Shown here: positions 11,005 to 19,800 of the stretch, one piece after another
Layout: each line of letters starts with the position of its first letter
Numbering within the stretch: the stretch's first letter is position 1
DNA from: Sporisorium sorghi
Lineage: Eukaryota > Basidiomycota > Ustilaginomycetes > Ustilaginales > Ustilaginaceae
Length of the DNA: 30,006 nt
Assembly: GCA_023212695.1 (NCBI GenBank)
Contig: JALCCG010000257.1
Span: forward strand, 1-30,006
Reading direction: 5' to 3'
Notes under the pieces: generated by a model
The model's input: only the letters and a program-made list of their open reading frames with translations
Database searches by the model: none
Told to the model about the DNA's origin: nothing
Translations under genes and position numbers: made by a program

Positions 11005-11529
11005 TTGTTGTTGCTGCTCGGCGTGGGATTGCTGCTGGTTGGGCGGTGGCTGAGTGTGCTGCGGCGATTCGAGCTGCATAGATTGGATGGCCTGCTGCTG
11101 CTGTTGTTGTTGTTGCTGCTGGATTTGCAACTGCTGTGCACTGTTTTGCGGCTGCATGGGGGAAGCCAAGGAAGCGTACGTTTGCTGCGAAAGATTCTGC
11201 GTCTGGAGCTGCAACGGAGTGGATGGCTGCTGCGATGGCTGGTTGCCGATGCTGCCGTCGGCACTTTGAGAGCCGGGCATGCCTTCGGACCTTGCTGTTA
11301 CAGGCGATGCCAGTGCAGAGTGGGTTTGCTGCTGCTGCTGCTGTTGCTGTTGCTGTTGCGCATTCTGCTGCTGTGATTGTTGTTGTTGCGGCTGCTGCTG
11401 CTGCTGCTGTTGATGATGATGCTGAAAGTGCTGCTGTTGCTGTTGCATGTCTGTTGCAGAGATGCCGAGCTGCAAATCCATTCCTGGAGGATGGACGAGC
11501 TGCTGTGGCTGAGATGGAGGGGCGTCCAT
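7231..11529 (-). CDS. Gln-rich putative transcriptional regulator with one conserved island
   Basis: Predicted protein of 1432 residues that I cannot name. Most of it is disordered and rich in Gln, Pro, Ser and Ala, as in fungal co-activators and co-repressors. It has a poly-Q run at 172-186, an (Ala-Gln)n block at 346-419, a further Q run near 560, and 15 Gln just before the last two residues. One ordered island, about 860-1080, contains [14 protein letters not shown], then [19 protein letters not shown], a [11 protein letters not shown] segment, and a region ending [17 protein letters not shown] followed by alternating hydrophobic strands. That last part resembles bacterial/fungal Ig-like (He_PIG/cadherin-like) motifs. 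I believe the island is conserved among basidiomycetes, but this is from memory of its style, not a search. No DNA-binding motif (zinc cluster, C2H2, bZIP) is visible. The start is the first ATG in a leader with no sense ATG for 923 nt, context AACATGG. An in-frame open extension upstream lacks any ATG. Confidence 0.75.
7243..7284 (-). repeat. (CAG)14 microsatellite encoding the C-terminal poly-Q
   Basis: Fourteen uninterrupted CAG codons (CTG on the plus strand), followed by one CAA (7242-7240). Together they encode 15 Gln immediately before the final Gly-Gln and the stop. A pure tract is slippage-prone, so length polymorphism between strains is expected. Changes in multiples of three keep the stop. 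Confidence 0.92.
10273..10494 (-). repeat. Ala-Gln dipeptide repeat (degenerate hexanucleotide), ~222 bp
   Basis: Residues 346-419 of the Gln-rich protein alternate Ala and Gln, with rare substitutions (His, Arg, Leu, Met, Val, Glu). The underlying DNA uses mixed GCN and CAR codons rather than one repeated hexamer. The peptide pattern is therefore more uniform than the nucleotide pattern. Confidence 0.9.
10972..11016 (-). repeat. Poly-Q codon tract (15 codons)
   Basis: A run of CAG codons with four consecutive CAA codons at one end, encoding residues 172-186 of the Gln-rich protein. Further Q-rich clusters lie at about 11095-11125, 11325-11360 and 11390-11450 and are less pure. Confidence 0.85.
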
Positions 11530-12452
11530 GTTGGACACCAGGTTGAGCGGAGCAGGCGAGCGGGGACGGCTTCTGGCGTCGTTGTGATGAGGGACGCCGA
11601 GACCCGGCTGCGAAAAGTGATGAAAGTTGGATGGAGCTAGCGGCGGAGCGAGAGCAGCGCCAAAGCTATGGCGTGGAGGCGAAGGTTTGATGGTGCGACC
11701 TGCGTCAGGGTTGGTGAAGCGTCGACGAGGGTGCGAGAGCGAGAAGCCTTGATCGTGGAGCAGCGGAGAGGCGGTGTTGGACTGAGGCTCGAATGGCTGG
11801 GTGGAAAAGGTGGCCGAAGATGGAGCGGACTCGAGCGTGTCGGCGTCCTCAAAGACGGAAGGCAGCTGACCACTGCTCCAGGTCGAGGTGAGAGGAGGTG
11901 GACCCGATGAATGGGACTGGGGACCGGCTGAGTCTGGAAGCGCCGCTGGCCAGTGCGGCTGCTGAGAAGAGATCGTGTTGGGCAGAGAGCAACGGCGTAA
12001 GGACCCCGAGAGGAACCTACGCTGGGGATGGTGGAAAGGTGTTGCGAAGCGTTGATGGAGGCGGCGGCGAAGATGGCTCGTTGCTTTAGAGCTACAGTGT
12101 GTCGTGGAAGACCAGCTTCGTAAATACAATTAAGGCGTCGTGTTTGCGGCAATTGGCAAGTGCTAGAATGCAAAGGCGAGAAAAGGGGGTTGATGTCGAG
12201 CGGCAGCAACGGTGGGATCTGTTGGCGGGCGGAGTGACGAGCGGGCGTGAGTTGGGAAGCTGGTGGATGCGACGGCAGGCACAGATGCGTGGTGGGGAAG
12301 AAGAAAGAGACGATGAATGGGACGCCGAGCGAGAACACACCAGCTGGGCTCAACCTAGCTGCTGTCGATGATAGTAAGATCGATCGATCGATCGATCAAT
12401 CCAGAGACGGACGATCCGAGGCGAAGGAGCAGCGATGACCAAGCTTGCGGCA
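11530..12452 (-). promoter_or_regulatory. Long AUG-free 5' leader of the Gln-rich gene
   Basis: On the sense (minus) strand there is no ATG anywhere in these 923 nt; the next one upstream is at 12455. The opposite strand has 20 ATGs over the same span. Such depletion is what selection on a scanned 5' UTR produces. The frame of the downstream protein is also open from 11530 to 12129, with Ser/Pro/Arg-rich content and a TAA just beyond. This could be leader, a non-AUG-initiated extension, or part of an upstream exon; good pyrimidine-AG acceptors occur, for instance near 11965. The transcription start is not defined. Confidence 0.55.
12378..12397. repeat. (GATC)5 tetranucleotide repeat
   Basis: Five tandem GATC units in the leader/promoter of the Gln-rich gene. 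The unit is self-complementary, so the tract is also a perfect palindrome. Confidence 0.9.
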
Positions 12453-15400
12453 CATCCGACACCGACGGATGCACAGCCAAGATGGGGAGAAGGGAGGATG
12501 GCAGCGGAAGCGGAAACGAGTCGGTTGTTCTAAAGTGGCGTCCGGACGCAGTAAAGAGAAGAAATGGCGCACAGGGGACTCGGTGACCGCCGCTGGGTCT
12601 AGGTGTCACTCTAAGCTGCAGGTGGGTGAGTCGGCTGCAGCGCCTAAAACGGTTTGGTGGCTGTGTTGATTGGTGGCGTCGGGAGACAGATGAAGGCGAG
12701 GAGCGGCAAGCCGTGCGTACGTGTGTATGTATGTGTGTGGGGTGGGAGTGGGAGTGGGAAGAGAAAGTGTGGGGATGGGCGGGTGGGAGGATACAGTAGG
12801 AGTTGGTGGATGGTGGTGACGGGGAGGGGCAACTGAGACGAGAAGATTGGCATCCGTCAAACAGAGCGTTGCGGTGCGTTTGTGCGGTGTGCAGTGCCAA
12901 AAAATGTTCCAAAAAAAAGGAGGCTTGCTTGCCTTGCCGGAGGGTTGCAGCTTTGTTGCAGCTTAATCTGATTCTGAATTTGGCTGTTCTTGCCGTGTGA
13001 TCTCTCAAAGCAGCGCAGGAGCAGCCTCAAGCCTCAAAAGGCTGATGATGGATTTGTTTGTTCCACCATCTGCTGCCGCCAAAAGAAGCTCGATTCTCCG
13101 TCTTCCCTTTCCAGCCGGTGGTGGTGCGCCTTCCATCGCAACCAAAGCCTTGACTGTGAGTGTTGCGCCCCCCCACTCGCTCAGTTGCTGTTCTAGTTAG
13201 CAACACACACGTTCTCGTGCTGGCTACAGTGCGCAGCGCTAGACTCCTCTCACTCGCTCACAGGGTCAACTGACCAGAGGAGCCGGCCGTTGCAGCCTGG
13301 TCAAGCACCGCCTGTCTAGATTACCTTGAGCTTCGACGGTGCATAGGAGTAGTGAGTGATAGCCGGTCAACTCGTGCCAGCACAGCACAGCTCTGCACCG
13401 CTTGATGCTGCTGCTGCCAGTCAACGGCACACTCATGCCTGTAATCAAGGTTGCTGCTGCAGAAGAATTGGAAGAGAAGAAAAAAAGAGGGGTCGTTGCA
13501 GCAAAACAGCCGTGGAAAAAATCTCGCTTGCGTTGAAATTTTTTCTTGGAGCCAGAAGAAGAAGGAGGAGGAAAAAAGGGGGCCAAAAGAAGAAGCACCG
13601 CGCAATCCCAATTCAAAATTCAATTGGCTTACTTCGTGACCGAGTAGCAGCATTCTTCCTTTTGACTTGGAAGAGGGCAGCACATTGCTCAGATTCTACA
13701 ACATGCCAAGATGCGCAGCGTACAGATGTCGAAAGGGTCGATGTCGAGAGAGAGCCAACCTTGAGAAAATGTACTCGATGCTGCTGCTGCTGCTGCCGCG
13801 TGCTGCTGCGGTACTGTATGGATCGAATTGAATTGCTGGAAGTGAATTGAAAATGTCGACTCTGCTTTTTTAAATCACATTCCCTTCTTTGTATTTTCCT
13901 CTTCAATTTGGCTTGATTTTGAATTGTTTGTTTCCGGATTTTTGGGAAAGAGGGCGGCGCAGCAGCCCACAGTGCCACGAGCTCATTCGGTTGCGGCTCC
14001 AAAGTCCGCTTCTCCTCCTGTTCAGCAGAAAGCGGCGGGCGGGTCATCGGGCGGGCGGCGAGGCGGCATTAAAATGAAACAAAAATGGCAGCGGGACCAC
14101 ACGCGACGGTGGACAGCGGGCCTTCGAACCACAAGCTTGTGTGCTCGCTCCCTCGCCGACGCCAAGGCCGCAGATCGACTCTAGCAAACACACTAATCAC
14201 TCTTAGCTGTGAAGATTGGCGTTGCGGCGTCGATAGCCAGTTGCAGATGGCAACAAGACGCATTGTCGAGCGAGTGTTTGCTCTTTGAAATCACGATCTG
14301 CTGCACGCACTTCGCCTACCCTCTTAACCGAGATTCTTCTTCTCCTCTTTCGATGCGAAGACGGCGACAACGACGGACCAAAGCGGAGGATCACGGATCG
14401 CATTTTCGCAGTCGAGGTTCTCGTTTTGAGAGGAGAAGGGCAATCAGAGCCAATTTTTCAATCGAAAGCTTACAGATGGTTGCGAGCGGCGGCGTCGATT
14501 CCTCCTGCTGATAGCGACCGTCGGAATTTCCGCCTTGGCGAAGAGAGATTTCCCACGTTGTGATTATCAGCATCAAAGCTCCGCTAAAGTTGTGCTGCAG
14601 CTGCTGCTTGTGACCACGCTATCGGCATCGGTCGCCGTCGCAGTTGCAAGGCATGACCACGGCGCCTCGGAGCCCATCCGACCGAAGTTCAGCTTACGGT
14701 CACAGCCTCGCTGGGGCAATAATGCTCCAGCCAAGTTCAAAAGCCTTGCCTCAAGCTCAGCCTTTTGTTGAGGCCGACCAGAAGCTTGTTCAGCGACAAA
14801 AGTGTGATGAGGGCTCTGACAGACACATGACCCAACGGACGGGGAAAGGGGGACTTCCAGCAACAGCACAGCCAGCAAAGCAAGCTAGTAGATTTGGGGG
14901 TCTAGACAGGCTCACCGTTTTGACTCGGACCTCCTTCTCCTTCTCCTCCTCCTCCTCACACTCCTTACCCCAGATATGATCCGGGATCTTCTGCCAACGT
15001 TGCTCAGCATAACGGCAATCACCTCAGACTTGTTTTAGAGTTGACCGACATCAGCATCGCCTCCTGCGCTTTATTCTCGAAAACGTGCTTTGGCGATCCA
15101 CACCTCCAAATGCCGAAAGAACAGCAGAAAGAACGAGAGAAGCGATGCAACCAACTTCACGGTGACCGTTGGGCAGTGCGCCAATGCCTGCTAGAATGCC
15201 GCACTTGAGATCTTGCTCCTCCGCGCTCAACAAGTGAGAGAAGGACAACGGAGCCTTCTGCTGCATCTTGGCAGAGATAGCTTAGGCCCAGATGGACCCT
15301 GGCATGTCTTGTCTCTTCCTTCGGACGCCGAAGTAAAGACTACTGGTGAGATGTCGCTCTAGGCTGCGTTGTCTCCAACCCTCTATCCGCACTGTTGGCG

Positions 15401-16867
15401 TCGCTGATTGCAGCCAGGAACCGAGCAAGCCAGCGTCCGACTCGACTGTCGCCGTCACCCCTCAGTCGTGATCAACGTAGTGGATTTCAAATGCCGGCTT
15501 TCAACAAGAATGGGATCGTCGAGACGGACCCAAGCGGAACACAGCAAAGTAAGTCGAAGCAGGTGAGAATGGTGTGACGATGTACGATCTCCGACCAAGC
15601 GAAGAGCAGCAGCACCAACAGCCGCGACACTCGATGTTGCGCTCAAGATCGAGGATGCGCCTCGTCACGCTTGTGTAACTAGAAGCGAGTTCCACGGAGG
15701 TCGAGGGAGCCACTCACCATGCATTCGAGCCGGCCACCAACGCCAATCGAGACTGTCTGTCTGTCCCTTTTCGGTGGAAAAGACAAAGCACAGCCGAGCC
15801 TGAACCAAAAAAAAAAGAGGCGTTTCGCTGCCGGCGTCTCAGGCTGCCTCGCCTCCCCCACCTTTTTTTGCCTTTCTTCTTCGCAGAGATCGGCGCTCCC
15901 GTGTCTCTGTTCGCTTCTCACGCTCGCATCCGACCTTTCGTGCATCGCTTCGGGACTGTATCTGTCCAGGACAAACGAAAAAGGGGGGGGCAAGATACAA
16001 TCTTCGAGCCATGAACGACTGAAACGCCGGCCTTTCCCTGCCAAGAGGAAGCAGACAGACACATGGCCAAACTCAATCTCGCCCACCGACCCAAAGCAAA
16101 AGGACGAAAAAAAGAGCGGCATCTCGACAGAAGCTTTGAGCACGCCTTGCCTTCGTCGGAGTGCGAATTCCAAGAAAAGGGCCCAAGTTTCAGCAGCCAC
16201 TTGCCTCATGGCTGCAAAAAGTCGCATCAATAACCCCAGCCTCGACTCGCTGTTGTTGCACAGCTTTGGACCATTCTTCGAACGCAAAGTGGAAATCAGG
16301 AAGCGTCATTGGTCGTCGATGACCTCCAAACTTCAGTCCCTAAAGCCTCAGGATCAGGTTGCAACGATTCGGTGACAACACAAGCCGGCTCTGTCTCTCG
16401 ACTTGCCGTGCTTCAACTCTTCATCGAAAGCCAATTGGCTGGTCGACGTAGGTCTCAATGGGAAGCCGACCCGAGGCTGGGTCAGGGATTTTGTCGAGGA
16501 CCGCGAGGAACACATGCGATTCTGCCGGCCATTGCCGCAGTCAAGGAGAGCAGCTAACGTGCCTTCTGATGCAACTTGCATCTGCAGCTAAGTGCCTTTT
16601 CGATCACACTATCCTCCTGCACCTCCTTCTTGCTTGAGTCAACTTCATACGATTCAGCGTCACACGAATAATGGAAAGGTATCTACAAGAGAAAGCGAAG
16701 ACGAAATCTAGAGACAAGAAAGATCGTCCATGAGAAGCGAAACTGTTGACTATGCTGAGACGTATGAAGCTTTCGCGAGTGTGTCCGTGTTCGTTCGTCT
16801 GTTCTTTCGAAATGCTGTCTGTGCGATCAAAGACCCGTAGCTGGTCGGAAAGCTTGTAGCTGCCTCT
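12453..16867. other. 4.4-kb region without a convincing gene
   Basis: It lies upstream of the Gln-rich gene and downstream of the arrestin gene, both on the minus strand. It has GT/GGGAGT-rich sequence (12720-12800), purine-rich stretches (13460-13600), an AT-richer part (13850-13930), and short A, T, G and C homopolymers. The longest open frames are about 217 codons (12355-13008 on the minus strand, without an ATG start) and 218 codons (15719-16375, +). They overlap open frames in other frames and show no domain. No tRNA, snRNA, rRNA or transposon signature was recognised. Likely contents are distal promoter elements of the Gln-rich gene, the arrestin gene's 3' UTR (high-coordinate end), non-coding transcripts, or small spliced genes I cannot confirm. 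Confidence 0.5.
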
Positions 16868-19800
16868 TCACAGGTTGCGCAGCACCGGAGCATTGAAGCT
16901 CGCCAACCCACTGCCCGCGGTCTTCATGTACTCCGGCACGGTCATGACCGAACTCACCACCGAGCCGGCACCATCCTCCGATTCGGCGCTCGACATCCAG
17001 CTGCCCTTCCTGCCCAGCCTCGCCGACGAGGACGGCGTCAAGCTGCAGGCTCTCTCGGCCCTCTCTGCCAACTGGGCCACCTTGCCCGTCGACGCCGAGG
17101 CCTTGAGCGGGCTGGCTGCGGGGCTGTTTCCGGCGCTCTGATTCGTGCCGGTGAACTCGCGCAGCGCGGCGCTGCGGCTTTCGAGCATGGCGATCTTGTT
17201 GCGCACCGAGGGCACCATGATCGCCGCGCCGCGCAGGTTGTGCGTCGAGTGCGAGCGCGAGAGCGCACCGGCAGGCTCGACCGTGGAAGTCTCGCTGACG
17301 AGTGACGACGTGCTGTCCGAATGACGCAGTGCCGGTGCGGGTTTTGTGAGAGACTGCAGCGTCGACGATCGAGGCAGGTCAGTCTCCTTGTATGGGCTGG
17401 CGGTGGGCTTGCCCTCGACCGTCTGCACTGCACGTGCCGCCTGAGCCTGGCCAATCTGAGGCATATCGCTCGCCACGCTATCCGGCGACTCAACTCCCCC
17501 GTCCCGAGGCGACGCCATCCCTGCATCAGGCGTACGAGACCCAGCCGAGGACCCCGTCGTTGCCCTCGACTTCAGAATCAGCGGCTTGAGCCCCGTCACA
17601 GAGTGCGTCGATCGATGACGACTCTGCACCACCGCCGCTTGCTGCTGCTGTTGGTGGCGGTACGAAAGGCTGTCCGAATGCCGCTTCAGGTTGGCCGCAC
17701 TCAGCGCCTGCTGTGCCCCGCCTTCGACGCGACCCGTCTTGGAGGCGAGAGGAACGACGCCGGTCGAAGAACGTTTGGCTCCCAGCTGCTCCGTCGAGAC
17801 CTTGGCGCGGATCACTTGCTGCGGGAGTAGAGTGGCGGCCTCTTTGTTGATCTTGAGCGGTCGAGTGACGTTGCTGGTGTGGGAAGCGTCTTGAGCGGAG
17901 GTGAAGCGCGAATCGCCACGCGTAGGGATGTGCGGAGGCGCTACAGGGCGCTGTAGGCCAGCGACGGGAGAAACGGTAGAGGACGAAGCGGAAGCGGCAG
18001 AGGGAGGAGGAGCTGTGCTTCCCTGCATTTGCGCCTCGTTGACGCCGGGCGCGATGCTGACGGCCTGCATGATCGTAGACACCTCAGCAACATCATCCGC
18101 CTCCTCCTGACCCAGGTCACCATCAGCGCCGGCCTCGTCCTCTCCATCCTCAGCGGAGCCTCGACGACGGAGCGACCATCCATCCGTCTCGGCCGTATCG
18201 TCGTGCTGCCTCACCTGCCCCAGAATCGGCGCATGCTCATCTGTATCTCCATGCTCCAGTACATCGCTGGCCTGCACGCTGTCATCGAACTGTCCAAACT
18301 CCTCATAATCCAGTCGAGCCGAGCCGATCACCATGTTCATCTCGGCCATCGACTCGTCGTTCAGCGCCAGCGTCTGGTTCGCCTGTCCCTCTTCGTCTTC
18401 GTCGTCGTTGTCGTAGTCGTCGCCGATCTCGTCGAGCGACACCGCGTTGGCGTTGTTGATGCGCAGCATGGGCAGCATCGCGCCCGCGCCCGCGGCCGAG
18501 CCCGAGCTGGTACGTTGGACGTAGGCCGGGTTGGCGCCCATCTGCATCTGGTACATCTGCATCTGCATTTGTTGCATGTGGTGCATGCCTCCGGGCAGGT
18601 GGAGGGTGACGGGCAGCTGCGAGTAGTTTCCGGTGTACTGGGCTTGGTGTGCGGCGTGGTGGTGCTGCGTGTACGGCTCGCAGCCTGGCGGGAAGATGGG
18701 CTGAGCTGCCGTCGAGGTGTATCGCGTGGCTGCGAGGGGTGTTTTGGTGTCGTCTCCTTCCTCGTCTCCTCCGTCGTCGTCGGTGCTGCTGCTGCCACCG
18801 GGACTGTGGCCCGTAATGCTGTCTGAAGCAGAATCGCTCTCGATACCACCACCGACTCCGATGCCCAGCCCGGCCGGGCTCGGTGTGCGTGCCGACGAGC
18901 TGGAGGTGGTCGGCGTCACGTCAACTCCACGTCGAGCGGCAGCACTGCGAATGGCATGGTTGATAAAGTCGAGCGACTTTTGATGCTGCAGTCGTCGCGT
19001 CTGCTCTGCTGCCACTTCGCCCGGCGACAGGAGACGAGCCGCTTGATGCTGATGCTGGTCGTAGTTCTGCAGCGAGATCTCGGTCTTGCCTGGCGAGCGC
19101 ATCGCGTCGACGCTCTTGAGCCGCGCCACCATCTGGTCCGCGTCGCCACCGGTCGCGTTCGCACCGGGCGGAGACTTCGCGTCGCTGAAAACACTACCAG
19201 GAGCGGCCCAGTTGCGCGTAGCATCCGTGCTGAACTTGCCACTCCCCACCTTCTTGAGCGGAGGCGGATCGAGCGAGACAAAGTTGATCACGCGGATGGG
19301 CAGCTCAACCGACACATCCGATGACAGCGCGCTGCCGATCGACACCTTGATGCTGTACACCACCTCGACGTGGCGGCCGCGCGAGATCGAAAGCGCATCC
19401 GCGGGGATATGCATGGAATGCGACGACTCGACCCGCTGGCCCGGCTCGACGCCCGTCCACCACCCCTTGGCAGTCACCACGCCACGACTGCCCTTCTGGC
19501 CCATCTCGAGCTCCTCCTCAGCGATCTTCTTGCGCGTCGTCGACGTCTGGCATGCATCCGGATCCAGCTCCCTTGCTGCCCCTTGCTGCCCATCCAGGTT
19601 GAGCTCCGGCCGCGGCTTGTACAGCGTCACGGTGCGGATGAGCGCGAGCGTCATGCCGTTGATTTTTTTGGTGGTCTCGTTCTGGATGCCAATGTGCACG
19701 TAGACGCGCTGCCCGGCCACCCACGTGTTGCGGTGCAGGCTCGCCATGAGATGCACTTTACCCGATCCGCCCAGGAAGAGGCCCTTGGAGCTGGTCGCTT

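Noticed and set aside
10288..11376. 362-codon plus-strand Leu-rich frame
   Set aside because: It is the complement of the poly-Gln and Ala-Gln codons (CTG/TTG read as Leu), so it is an artefact of the repeats.
12355..13008. 217-codon minus-strand frame rich in Ser, Pro, His
   Set aside because: It begins at TTG. The content reflects CT/CA-rich leader or promoter sequence (CACACA, CTCTCC) rather than a protein.
14115..14135. TTCGAACC resembling a tRNA B-box
   Set aside because: No pairing T-arm, no A-box at the right distance and no cloverleaf can be drawn on either strand.
15679..16287. 202-codon minus-strand frame
   Set aside because: It begins at TTG and has Phe/Arg-rich translation typical of random stop-poor DNA; no domain.
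15719..16375. 218-codon plus-strand frame starting with ATG in good context
   Set aside because: It runs through A10 and other homopolymers, overlaps a 200-codon frame on the other strand, and has no recognisable domain or consistent codon bias. A spliced alternative is noted as a weak finding instead.
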